The notes below the pieces were generated by a model that saw only the letters and a list, made by a program, of their open reading frames with translations, was not told the DNA's origin and searched no databases. 64,000 nucleotides of DNA from Pseudobdellovibrio sp. (GTDB lineage Bacteria > Bdellovibrionota > Bdellovibrionia > Bdellovibrionales > Bdellovibrionaceae), in contig JAJFMT010000003.1 in NCBI GenBank assembly GCA_020696855.1, forward strand, positions 38,201 through 102,200, given 5' to 3'. The position numbers were made by a program, and so were the translations under genes. Positions 33,776 to 41,857 of the stretch are shown piece after piece. Positions within the stretch are counted from its first letter, which is position 1. Each line of letters starts with the position of its first letter.

Positions 33776-35260
33776 TTAGCTGAATAAGTCTCTGATCGCT
33801 GATTTGAATGGCTTCTGCATTTTTAAATAATCGCCTAATAAATTAAAAATTTCTTTATCGATGTGCTGAAGATAAAAAAGCTCGGCCGTTACTTTAAGAA
33901 GTTTAACTCGCTTGCTGAACGAATTTTTGTACTGCATTTGATCGTAGGCGGTAAGGTGTAAAAGCGGTAGCTTCACCAGCTGAAACTTCAGGTTTCGCTT
34001 GTGGGCTTCGTATCCTAAATCCGTATCTTCGAAACCGTATGAAATGTAATATTTTTTAAACATTCCGATATCCAGAAAATCTTTTTTCTTCAGGCCGAGC
34101 GCATAGGTACAAGTGTACTTCCAGTATTGCGGAAGCTGTTGCCAGTCGTTACAGTAAAAAAGTGAAGACCAGTAATGCTTTTCTTCTATGTAAGTGTCGC
34201 TGCTGACCTTGACCGTTTCATAAGACGGATTACTTTTGCTGATTTCCTGATGGATGTGAAACCGCTGAAACTGAATCACGCCGTAATTTTGGAGTGAGGA
34301 GAGTGCCGTCGTGATAAAGTTTTTAGGCACCAGCATGTCGGAATCCAGAAATAAAAGATACTCGCCCGAACTGTATCTTGATCCCAGATTTCTGGCTAAG
34401 CCCGATCGGAAGAACTTTTGTTCTCCTCGTTTAGGATGAAATTTCGGCCAGTGTATATAGGTGATATTAAACTTATCGGTCATCTTTGAAAACAGCTCTT
34501 CAATAATTTCGCAGCTGTTATCGGTACTGCCGTCATCAGCAATAATAACTTCGTATTGTTCTTTCGGGAAATCCTGCTGAGCTAAGTGCCAAATCACATT
34601 AGATAAAAATAAACCGTTATTATAAGTCGGAATAATCACACTGATTTTTGGATTTGAGTTAGGTACAGTCAGCTTCCAACGTATCGAGTAAGGACTGCTC
34701 GGCTGAGGCTGCAACTCGTAGTGGGCCGGAGCGTGAGAGTTGTAAATTTCAAGACCCGGCAGAACCGGAAACTTCATATCATAGGAGTTGATCTCTGAAA
34801 GCGTAAGACTTTTCGGTAAAGCCGGGTTGTACGGCAGAAATCTCCAGTAGATATTGTGATCTTTTGCCGCAATGAAAATCTTTACTAGGGCCTTCATGTT
34901 TTTAGAAGTGACCGGATTAAAAATGAGGTTTAATTTTTCGCCGGGCTTAAGCGCAGTTACCTGAGTGAAGTCGGATTCACTTTGAACATAGTAATACACA
35001 GCTTGGTGTGCAGAAAGGGCCGCTGCTAGGGCAGACTTTTGCGGAGCCAGAAACACGAGATCTTCAGGTTTCAGATACATTTTCAAAAACATCTGAAGTT
35101 GTTCGTTTGTTAATTCAAATCCTGAAATATCAAAAAAGAAGTGATCCTTGTTATTATGAAGAGCCTTTTTTTTTCGTCGTTCGAATGTCTCAGGTAGAAG
35201 GTCGTCAAGCGCCTGTAGCTGGTACCGGTAGTAAGAGTTGTAACTGGACTTCATGCTCAT
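33776..35260 (-). CDS. GT2 family glycosyltransferase with extra N-terminal domain
   Basis: This 494-residue protein carries a GT2 catalytic domain from about residue 206 (ISVIIPTYNNG, VIIADDGSTDNS, GLARNLGSRYSSGEYLLFLDSDM, DxD = DSD; later SYGFEDTDLGYEA). The first 205 residues form a separate domain with no family I recognise. Two in-frame ATGs (35260, 35254) lack a Shine-Dalgarno site; TACAAT lies 8 bases before the first, suggesting a leaderless mRNA. It is transcribed away from the next glycosyltransferase with only 20 bases between start codons. Confidence 0.85.
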   Translation of the reverse strand: MSMKSSYNSYYRYQLQALDDLLPETFERRKKKALHNNKDHFFFDISGFELTNEQLQMFLKMYLKPEDLVFLAPQKSALAAALSAHQAVYYYVQSESDFTQVTALKPGEKLNLIFNPVTSKNMKALVKIFIAAKDHNIYWRFLPYNPALPKSLTLSEINSYDMKFPVLPGLEIYNSHAPAHYELQPQPSSPYSIRWKLTVPNSNPKISVIIPTYNNGLFLSNVIWHLAQQDFPKEQYEVIIADDGSTDNSCEIIEELFSKMTDKFNITYIHWPKFHPKRGEQKFFRSGLARNLGSRYSSGEYLLFLDSDMLVPKNFITTALSSLQNYGVIQFQRFHIHQEISKSNPSYETVKVSSDTYIEEKHYWSSLFYCNDWQQLPQYWKYTCTYALGLKKKDFLDIGMFKKYYISYGFEDTDLGYEAHKRNLKFQLVKLPLLHLTAYDQMQYKNSFSKRVKLLKVTAELFYLQHIDKEIFNLLGDYLKMQKPFKSAIRDLFS

Positions 35261-35274
35261 AAAAGTTTATTGTA
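35245..35274. promoter_or_regulatory. Bidirectional promoter with symmetric -10 TATTGTA
   Basis: TATTGTA (35268-35274) reads TATTGT on the plus strand, 7 bases before the ATG at 35281, and TACAAT on the minus strand, 8 bases before the ATG at 35260. TGGACT (35245-35250) is a plus-strand -35 at 17 bases. The -35 regions must lie within the opposite coding sequences because the intergenic gap is 20 bases. Confidence 0.6.
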
Positions 35275-35280
35275 ACAGAG

Positions 35281-36006
35281 ATGACGCAAAAGACCAGTCT
35301 TGGGATAGTGGTACCCTGTTTTAATGAAGAGCATAACGTTGCTAACTTTGAAGCGGAAATGTCTCAATTTATGGCCCTGGCGACTGACCTTTATCCGCAA
35401 TTAGAAATCAATTTTTATGTGGTCGAAAACAATTCCACTGACGGAACTGCCGGCAAGCTTTCTCAAATGGCCGGGCGCCATAACAAAGTCCAGGTTGTCA
35501 GTTGTAAAACACAAGGCTACGGAGCCGCTTTAAAACATGGTTTTGTGATGGCGAAAAATCACCAGTACATTTCATTTTTGGATTTCGACAATACTTATCC
35601 GATGACGGACATTTTGAAAATGCTGACCGAGCTTCAGGAAAAGGGTTTGGATCTCATTTACGGGGCAAGGCTTCACGACGATTCAAAGATCGACCTGGTC
35701 AGAAAAGCAGGGAACCGTCTGTATGTTATTTTGCTTAAGGCTTTGTTACGCTCGCACTTGTCAGATGTTTGCAGTGGAATGAGAGTCTTCCGGTCAGAGT
35801 TGGCTGGTTCAATTGTGAAGCTCGATAAAGATGATCTCTCTTTCTCGATTCAATTTACGAGTCAGGCGCTTCTCAGCAAATGGAAGGTCGGAGAAGTGCC
35901 GATTAACTACCGAAAGCGCGTGGGCTCGTCGAAGTTATCGGTTGTTAAGGATGGGGTCATTTTTTTGCTCGTTGCAGTTAAAGCCGGGCTACTGAAAAAA
36001 ATCTGA
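35281..36006 (+). CDS. Polyprenyl-phosphate glycosyltransferase, DPM1/GtrB-like GT2
   Basis: This 241-residue GT2 enzyme resembles dolichol- or undecaprenyl-phosphate sugar synthases: LGIVVPCFNEEHN, VVENNSTDGT, GYGAALKHGFVMA, the acidic LDFDNTYP motif, the conserved DVCSGMRVFR, and PINYRKRVGSSKLS. These enzymes load a sugar on a lipid carrier at the inner face of the membrane, which would feed a GT-C enzyme such as the one at 29853-31208. No C-terminal membrane spans follow apart from one hydrophobic helix. The ATG has TATTGT 7 bases upstream and no Shine-Dalgarno site. Confidence 0.88.
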   Translation: MTQKTSLGIVVPCFNEEHNVANFEAEMSQFMALATDLYPQLEINFYVVENNSTDGTAGKLSQMAGRHNKVQVVSCKTQGYGAALKHGFVMAKNHQYISFLDFDNTYPMTDILKMLTELQEKGLDLIYGARLHDDSKIDLVRKAGNRLYVILLKALLRSHLSDVCSGMRVFRSELAGSIVKLDKDDLSFSIQFTSQALLSKWKVGEVPINYRKRVGSSKLSVVKDGVIFLLVAVKAGLLKKI

Positions 36007-36737
36007 TGATCAAAGTCATTATCTATTGTGAAAATTCAGAAAGTTTTTCGCGTCAGAGAAGCCTGATTACGCACGAAGGGTTTAAAGACGCAGAAATTAT
36101 CTTCGGTGATTCGACACTGAAGACCAGAGAACAGCTTATAAATGAAAATCTTAATAGCTGGATATTATTTCTTGATCATGACTGTGTTCCTACAGCGGCG
36201 GCTATTAAAGAAATCCGGAAAGTAACGGCAAAAGAATTTCCTGGTCCTTCCGTTTACGCCGGCTTGTATGAAAACCCGTTAAACGCGACTGCCCTGCAGG
36301 AAACTCATAACGCCATCGCCAACACCTGGCTTGAGCAATCCTACGTTGACCCTTTAGGAGAGGCCGTTGTTTTGGGCGGAATCTTTCTGATATTCGCTTC
36401 GGTATCTGTTCAGACGCCACCGCAGAAGTTCTGGGGTGCCGAAGACAAGCTATTAGCAAAACACCTCAAAGATGCCGGCTACAAACTGCAACTGCTAAAA
36501 GATATGAAAGCGGTGCACGACACGAGTAAAAGCTTTATACATTTTGTACGGCGCGCGATTCTACATGGACGAAACGATGCAATTTATTTCGCTGACGAAG
36601 GCGGATCTAAAGCTTCCTATTGGATTCAAAAAACTGATTTTTCAGATTTGCGTTTAACGCCTTTAATTCTTCTTCACTTTTGTATTCAAAAAGGGGCAAA
36701 AGCAGCTCAAAAAGTTCTCCGGAAGAGTAAGCAATAA
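36006..36737 (+). CDS. Glycosyltransferase-like protein (GT-A fold)
   Basis: This 243-residue protein looks like a divergent GT2 enzyme: it has an acidic FLDHDCVPT motif, GGIFLIFAS, and FWGAEDKLLAKHLKDAG resembling the catalytic ED region, followed by VHDTSKS. The N-terminal strand pattern is less clear than in its neighbours. Its start overlaps the previous stop (TGATG). Its last 131 bases overlap the 3' end of the convergent glycosyltransferase on the other strand, and both reading frames look real up to their stops. Confidence 0.75.
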   Translation: MIKVIIYCENSESFSRQRSLITHEGFKDAEIIFGDSTLKTREQLINENLNSWILFLDHDCVPTAAAIKEIRKVTAKEFPGPSVYAGLYENPLNATALQETHNAIANTWLEQSYVDPLGEAVVLGGIFLIFASVSVQTPPQKFWGAEDKLLAKHLKDAGYKLQLLKDMKAVHDTSKSFIHFVRRAILHGRNDAIYFADEGGSKASYWIQKTDFSDLRLTPLILLHFCIQKGAKAAQKVLRKSKQ

Positions 36738-37641
36738 AAGTCAGAAAGAACCCTAGAAATCCCAGGCTGAACGCCGAAGCCGCGCAAAGGCCGATTAATA
36801 TCAGCATCGTCAGATTCGGATAAAAAATACTGATCGCAATACAAAACAATAAAACTGAAAGCGGCAATAAGCGGTAGTAACGAAGGCCTTTTTTATAATT
36901 CATCTTTTGAACCGGCACCTGAATGCGGCCCATGTTAAAAATTTTGTAAAACCATTTCGCAAGGCTCAGGTTCTGCCAGTGATAAACCTGGGCAGAAGGT
37001 AAAAACACGAAACGTAAATCTTCGTTGTACGCGCGGTGAGTAAAATCAAGGTCTTCGCCGTATTTTTTCAATACGGATGAAAACCCGCCGATTTTCATCG
37101 CGAGAGTTTTATTTAATAAGACGTGACAGGCGGGAATGTGATCCACCGGCACCATATACTTATGGGTCTGAATTTGAAAGGCAAACGGCAAAAGTTTTGA
37201 AACCTGAGCCATGAAATCAAAAGTATCCTGAATAAAATAGTTTTCTGAGCGGTGAGTGACGGTGCCGCTGTAACCGAGAAAATTGGAATTTGAATCATTG
37301 ATGATTTCATTATTGGCTAGCTGAATTAATTTTTTCAAATTACCCGGAACAAGATCAATATCCGGGTCGGTCAGGTAAATGTACTCATTGGTGCAGCTTT
37401 CAAGTAGCAGCTGGCGTGCAAAACCTAAATTGTTGCTGGGGTTTTCAAGGCAAACGCATTCGCCAATTTGAGAATGGAGCCAGTTACTGATCCAGCCCCG
37501 TATTTCATCTTGTTCATGGTTGAGAACGAAAATCCACTCGACATCGTACGCAGAAAGTTCATTTTTAAGCTTGGGTAAGAGACTCTGAATCTCTTTGATT
37601 TCGTCATAAATGACAATACCGCATGACAAGCTTTGAATCAT
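36607..37641 (-). CDS. GT2 family glycosyltransferase with C-terminal membrane spans
   Basis: This 344-residue protein has a GT2 domain (CGIVIYDE, NPSNNLGFARQLLLES, metal-binding TDPDID, GGFSSVLKKYGEDLDFTHRA) and two or three hydrophobic helices at the C-terminus (about 255-315), so it is anchored at the inner membrane. It is translated from an ATG overlapping the RNase Y stop (ATGA), an odd pairing of a glycosyltransferase with an RNA-decay gene. The 3' end is antisense to the convergent gene over 131 bases. Confidence 0.85.
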   Translation of the reverse strand: MIQSLSCGIVIYDEIKEIQSLLPKLKNELSAYDVEWIFVLNHEQDEIRGWISNWLHSQIGECVCLENPSNNLGFARQLLLESCTNEYIYLTDPDIDLVPGNLKKLIQLANNEIINDSNSNFLGYSGTVTHRSENYFIQDTFDFMAQVSKLLPFAFQIQTHKYMVPVDHIPACHVLLNKTLAMKIGGFSSVLKKYGEDLDFTHRAYNEDLRFVFLPSAQVYHWQNLSLAKWFYKIFNMGRIQVPVQKMNYKKGLRYYRLLPLSVLLFCIAISIFYPNLTMLILIGLCAASAFSLGFLGFFLTFIAYSSGELFELLLPLFEYKSEEELKALNANLKNQFFESNRKL

Positions 37642-39260
37642 CGGTCTTTGTTTCTCCCTTGGGTGCTTTCGGTCGTTATAGATTCACGTACAACGACGAC
37701 CTTTATTTGACCAGGATACTGCATTTCATCTTCAATTGTCTTGGCAATTTGTTGAGCGATTTTCAAAGCGTTATTATCGTCGACTATTCTCGAATTAACG
37801 AGAACGCGGCATTCCCGTCCCCCATTGAGAACAAAAACATCCGTCACGCCGTTGTACCGTTTTGAGATTTCCTGAAGACCGGAAACTTTTTGAGTATAAG
37901 TTTCTACCGTACTTCGGCGGGCACCCGGGCGGCCTCCTGATATTGCATCGGCTGCGATTACCAGAAAGTCCATGTAGTTTGTCGGAGTCACATCATGGTG
38001 ATGGGCTCTGACGGCGTAAATCACATCTTCAGCTTCGCCACGGGTAGAAATAAAATCCGCACCTATTACCGCGTGACTTCCATCCAGCTCGTGATCCAGG
38101 GCTTTTCCTAGATCGTGAAGCATGCCTGCGCGTTTTGATTTTTTAACTTCTCCGCCGATTTCGGCAGAAAGCAAGCTTGCAAACCAACCGACCTCAGCAC
38201 AGTGGAAGTACTGATTCTGAGTATAAGAATAACGGAAGCGTAAAGACCCCATAACCTGTCGGATTTCTGGATTTACATTTTGCAGGCCCAGTTCTTTGCA
38301 GATTAGATCGCCATCGCGCTTAATCTGATTCAGAAGTTCGGTTTTAATGTTTTCGCACGTCTTTTTCAGGTCTTGCGGAACGATCTTACGTTTATGTTTT
38401 TCAATATCTCTGAAGATGCGGTCAAAAATACGTCTAGTTAACTCGCGTCTGACCGGGTCGTAACCGACGATCTGAATGTTATCCCAGCGTTCAGGATCAG
38501 GGTTTTCTTCAATGTAGATATCACAGCCTGAAACACTCTGAATCATCGCGACGTTTTCTTTAAGATTCTGGCAGAAAGCTGCCCGGGCTTCTTCAGTCGG
38601 GAAGTAGCTGGCTGCAATACCTCGCTCAGTGCTCATTTCTTTCTGAAAGCGCTCAATACAGAGTGCGATAATTTTTTTAGCCCGTTGCTCAGAAAATTCT
38701 TTTAACTCTTCTTCAGCGAGCTCGGCATTTTTTTTGTAATCAGTAGATGCGTTTTCAATCAGACGGTGCTTTAAATCAGCCACAACTTCTTCAGCAACGG
38801 CCTGAGTTTTTTCAAGTAAAGCAGCTTTTAACTGTTCTTCGAGTTTTTTCTTTGCATCGATGTGTTTATTGATATCCGTTTGTAAAGTGTTCAGTTTGAT
38901 TGAGCTGTCACGAAGTTCGGTTTCTTTCAGCATTAAAGAAGCGCGCAGGGTTTTATATTTTTCTTCAGCCAAAGTTTTTTTGTGTCCGACCTGAAGTTCA
39001 AGGTCTTCACATTTAGCTTCCATCGCCATGTGGGCTTCTTCCACATTCGACCAGGCTTCGACTTCAATTTCCTGAATTCGTTCCTGACGTTCTTGTTCTT
39101 CCTCATCGAAGCGGGTCTTGGCTTCAGTTAAAATTTCCTGAGCTTCTTCCTGGGCCTCTTTTATAATCTGATTACGAACGAGTAAAAATAATAAAAACAG
39201 CAAACCGGAACCGGCAACTAATCCAACAATAAAGTAGAGTGCAACGAGAGAAAAATTCAT
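37638..39260 (-). CDS. rny: RNase Y with degenerate KH domain
   Basis: This 540-residue endoribonuclease is the membrane-anchored initiator of mRNA decay. It has an N-terminal span (about 5-27), a long coiled coil (about 30-200), a KH-like region and a C-terminal HD domain (AGMLHDLGKALDHELDGSHAVIG, RAHHHDVTPT, AADAISGGRPGARRSTVE). The HD metal residues are intact. In the KH region the usual GRIIGREGRN loop is replaced by AAFCQNLKENV, so the RNA-binding GXXG is missing, although flanking sequence (GYDPVRRELTRR) aligns well. No Shine-Dalgarno site precedes the ATG; TACACT lies 8 bases upstream. Confidence 0.92.
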   Translation of the reverse strand: MNFSLVALYFIVGLVAGSGLLFLLFLLVRNQIIKEAQEEAQEILTEAKTRFDEEEQERQERIQEIEVEAWSNVEEAHMAMEAKCEDLELQVGHKKTLAEEKYKTLRASLMLKETELRDSSIKLNTLQTDINKHIDAKKKLEEQLKAALLEKTQAVAEEVVADLKHRLIENASTDYKKNAELAEEELKEFSEQRAKKIIALCIERFQKEMSTERGIAASYFPTEEARAAFCQNLKENVAMIQSVSGCDIYIEENPDPERWDNIQIVGYDPVRRELTRRIFDRIFRDIEKHKRKIVPQDLKKTCENIKTELLNQIKRDGDLICKELGLQNVNPEIRQVMGSLRFRYSYTQNQYFHCAEVGWFASLLSAEIGGEVKKSKRAGMLHDLGKALDHELDGSHAVIGADFISTRGEAEDVIYAVRAHHHDVTPTNYMDFLVIAADAISGGRPGARRSTVETYTQKVSGLQEISKRYNGVTDVFVLNGGRECRVLVNSRIVDDNNALKIAQQIAKTIEDEMQYPGQIKVVVVRESITTESTQGRNKDR

Positions 39261-39268
39261 ATTGGATC

Positions 39269-39298
39269 AGTGTAGCCTTCTGCCGTTCAATGATTCAA
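39269..39298 (-). promoter_or_regulatory. rny promoter, predicted leaderless start
   Basis: On the minus strand TTGAAT (39298-39293), an 18-base spacer and TACACT (39274-39269), which ends 8 bases before the ATG at 39260. Confidence 0.5.
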
Positions 39299-39364
39299 GA
39301 AAACGATGTAAAACAGCATGCGTTAAAAGGTGCAAGAAGAGCCCTTTTAATACATAAGTTGAGC

Positions 39365-39814
39365 ATGAAGTTTTTGAGTTTAATGAAAAAAGTCGTGATT
39401 GCTGCCGTGGTTGTCTTCTTGTTTGTTTGGATCTTCGGAACGAACTATTCTTTTGTCTTCAAAAGACGGGTGGTCGGTGAGGTCGTAGCAGTTGAGAGGG
39501 TCGATATCAACGGAGTCGCTGTCGTTACAGGCAATACTCAGCAGATAAACCCTCAGGTGTTCTCGTTTTCAGTTGGAATCAAAGACAAAAAATCAGGTGA
39601 AATTTTTATGGCCTCATCTGAAGACCGTCAGTGGGCCGCCGTTACCAAAGGGAACTGCGTGATTGCAGCTTACTTTCCTTATCCACCTTGGAATTTGTCG
39701 AAAGCCAATACCAACCACAACGCGAGACTCATGCGAAATTTCGTGAATTGTGAACAGCTGGTCGATGACGACAGTATCTGGGAAAAACTTAGATTTTTCT
39801 TTTTAATGAACTAA
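39365..39814 (+). CDS. Membrane-anchored hypothetical protein
   Basis: This protein of about 149 residues has one N-terminal span (KKVVIAAVVVFLFVWIF) and a soluble beta-rich domain facing the periplasm (VVGEVVAVERVDINGVAV, KGNCVIAAYFPYPPW). I recognise no family. Starts are possible at 39290, 39365 and 39383; 39365 places the span near the N-terminus, but none has a convincing ribosome binding site. It is divergent from rny and its stop overlaps that of a small convergent ORF by 4 bases. Confidence 0.55.
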   Translation: MKFLSLMKKVVIAAVVVFLFVWIFGTNYSFVFKRRVVGEVVAVERVDINGVAVVTGNTQQINPQVFSFSVGIKDKKSGEIFMASSEDRQWAAVTKGNCVIAAYFPYPPWNLSKANTNHNARLMRNFVNCEQLVDDDSIWEKLRFFFLMN

Positions 39815-39951
39815 CGAATGATTGAAGCCAAAGTCGATGGGGTTCGTAAAGCGTAGCGCTTTGCACTTGCGGTTCTTTGATGAACCATATACGCCATTGT
39901 CAGGACCAGGAAAATCAAGAACCAGTTTCTCATCTGCATATAAAACAACAT
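39811..39951 (-). CDS. Possible small membrane protein after pgsA
   Basis: A 46-residue frame starts 3 bases after the pgsA stop and has one hydrophobic helix (FLIFLVLTMAYM) and a basic tail. AGGAAAG lies about 10 bases upstream. Its stop overlaps the convergent stop (CTAA). It could be a coupled small gene or a chance frame. Confidence 0.35.
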   Translation of the reverse strand: MLFYMQMRNWFLIFLVLTMAYMVHQRTASAKRYALRTPSTLASIIR

Positions 39952-39953
39952 AA

Positions 39954-40496
39954 CTACTGAACTTTCCTGCCGTTGAAATAAGCTTGGCAATAGTCGTAAC
40001 CGCTCTTCAAACTGAGTAATACACTGAGCCAAAGAAGTCCATATCCGAATTTTTGGTTGGGAAACTGAGGGTGTAAATCATTCAAAAGCAGCATAGGGAC
40101 TGCTATCATTTGAAGCGCGGCTTTCCACTTGCCTGCCGATTGTGCAGCAATCACAACGCCGTCAGCAGCCGCAACAGCGCGAACTCCCCCTACTATAGTG
40201 TCCCGGCAAACAAAAAGAATGACCATCCAAGGGTCAACAAGCGACCGGGTCAGTAATAAAATTAAGATACTTGAAACTAAAATTTTATCCGCAACAGGAT
40301 CAAAAAATTTTCCGAGATTTGTAACTGCATTTAATTTACGGGCGTAGTATCCGTCGAGGTAATCGGTGATAGAAGCGACAACAAAACAAATCGCCGCGCA
40401 CCAGCGTCCAACGTCAGTGTTCATGTATAAAAATAGCGCTGTCGGTATGACTAAAAAAATCCGCGATGCTGTAAGGTAGAGAGGTAATTTGCTCAT
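39954..40496 (-). CDS. pgsA: CDP-diacylglycerol--glycerol-3-phosphate 3-phosphatidyltransferase
   Basis: This 180-residue integral membrane enzyme makes phosphatidylglycerol phosphate, the precursor of phosphatidylglycerol and cardiolipin. The CDP-alcohol phosphotransferase signature is complete: D-Y-L-D-G-Y-Y-A-R, then G-K-F-F-D-P-V-A-D, with all metal-binding Asp residues. Length and span distribution match PgsA. AGGA lies 3 bases before the ATG. It is divergent from glpX across 92 bases. Confidence 0.92.
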   Translation of the reverse strand: MSKLPLYLTASRIFLVIPTALFLYMNTDVGRWCAAICFVVASITDYLDGYYARKLNAVTNLGKFFDPVADKILVSSILILLLTRSLVDPWMVILFVCRDTIVGGVRAVAAADGVVIAAQSAGKWKAALQMIAVPMLLLNDLHPQFPNQKFGYGLLWLSVLLSLKSGYDYCQAYFNGRKVQ

Positions 40497-40588
40497 GCGT
40501 CCTATTAAGTGTTGTTTGAATCCCTCTTGTCTGTCAAGATTAACAGGTTGCGGGCTGCAGTAGTTAGTTCACCGCATGGAGAATGAAA

Positions 40589-41551
40589 ATGGATCGAAAT
40601 CTAGCACTTGAATTTGTGAGAATTACTGAAGCAGCGGCTCTTGCATCTGCAAAATGGATGGGACGCGGGGACGAAAAAGCAGCGGATCAGGCTGCAGTCG
40701 ATGCGATGAGAAGAGCATTTGATTCAGTTCATATTGACGGCACTGTTGTCATCGGTGAAGGCGAACGCGATGAAGCTCCGATGCTTTACATCGGCGAAAA
40801 AGTCGGCTCAAAAAAAGAAGATTCACCATCGATTGATATCGCTTTGGATCCTTTAGAAGGCACAACGATCTGTGCAAAAGGCGGAGTTGGTGCCATTGCC
40901 GTCATCGCCTGTGCTGAAAAAGGCGGTTTCCTGCACGCACCTGACACTTACATGGATAAAATTGCCGCCGGTCCTGCCGCGCGCGGTTTGATCGATCTCG
41001 ATTTAACTCCTGCAGAAAACGTTCACCGCGTAGCTGAGGCCAACAAGAAATCCGTAGGTGATATCACAGTTGTAATCTTAGAGCGTGACCGTCATTCGGA
41101 TTTGATTGCTCAGGTCAGAAAAACCGGCGCGCGCATTCAGTTAATCGGCGACGGCGACGTTTCTGCCGCGGTTGCTGCGGGCTGGGAAAATTCTGGTATC
41201 GATTTGCTAATGGGCATAGGTGGCGCTCCCGAAGGTGTAATTTCTGCAGCGGCGATGCGTTGCCTCGGCGGAGATTTTCAAGGCCGTCTTAAATTCAGAA
41301 ACGAAGGCGAAAAAGAACGTGCACAGCGCATGGGAGTCAAAGATTTAAACCGCAAATACGGTTTGACCGATTTAGCTTCCGGTAACGTTGTGTTCTGTGC
41401 AACCGGTGTGACTGATGGACCGCTTTTAAAAGGGGTGAAGCTGTTACCGGGTGGGTTGGGTAAAACTCATTCAGTGGTGATGCGTTCTCAAACCGGAACT
41501 ATTCGAAACATCGAAGCCCAGCATAATTTTTTAGTAAAGGCTATCCGGTAG
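40589..41551 (+). CDS. glpX: Class II fructose-1,6-bisphosphatase GlpX
   Basis: This 320-residue enzyme hydrolyses fructose-1,6-bisphosphate in gluconeogenesis. MDRNLALEFVRITEAAALA aligns with the E. coli GlpX N-terminus, so I use ATG 40589, which also has GGAG 7 bases upstream; the ATG at 40583 is too close to it. Metal and substrate motifs are present: VIGEGERDEAPML, IALDPLEGTT, GGAPEGVISAAA. It opens a long plus-strand gene string running to tsaE. As the only visible fructose bisphosphatase it suggests gluconeogenic growth on amino acids or lipids. Confidence 0.95.
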   Translation: MDRNLALEFVRITEAAALASAKWMGRGDEKAADQAAVDAMRRAFDSVHIDGTVVIGEGERDEAPMLYIGEKVGSKKEDSPSIDIALDPLEGTTICAKGGVGAIAVIACAEKGGFLHAPDTYMDKIAAGPAARGLIDLDLTPAENVHRVAEANKKSVGDITVVILERDRHSDLIAQVRKTGARIQLIGDGDVSAAVAAGWENSGIDLLMGIGGAPEGVISAAAMRCLGGDFQGRLKFRNEGEKERAQRMGVKDLNRKYGLTDLASGNVVFCATGVTDGPLLKGVKLLPGGLGKTHSVVMRSQTGTIRNIEAQHNFLVKAIR

Positions 41552-41842
41552 ATGCAGGTTCAGTGTTTTCATTGTCAGGAAGTTTTAAAATTTGAATCTA
41601 AAGTCGGCTTTAGGGACGAATGTCTTAAGTGCCGTTCAGACCTGCATGTTTGTAAAAACTGCGAATTCTATGATAAAAAAGCTTACAATGAATGCCGGGA
41701 GCCAAGTGCCGAAGTCGTCCGTGAAAAAGACCGGGCGAACTACTGCGAATTTTTTATTGCGCGGGCTTCACTGCACTCGGCGGTGGACGAAAAGGCAAAG
41801 CTGAAAGCAGCGGCGGAAGCATTATTTAAAAAAAATAATTAA
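41552..41842 (+). CDS. Small cysteine-rich, zinc-ribbon-like protein
   Basis: This 96-residue protein has four spaced cysteine pairs or singles: CFHC near the N-terminus, CLKC, CKNC and further single Cys in NECRE and YCEFF. The pattern suggests one or two zinc sites. I recognise only a conserved hypothetical type. The ATG follows the glpX stop without a gap, with AAAGG about 10 bases upstream inside glpX, so the two are coupled. It has no signal peptide and should be cytoplasmic. Confidence 0.75.
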   Translation: MQVQCFHCQEVLKFESKVGFRDECLKCRSDLHVCKNCEFYDKKAYNECREPSAEVVREKDRANYCEFFIARASLHSAVDEKAKLKAAAEALFKKNN

Positions 41843-41857
41843 CAACAAGGAGTCATC

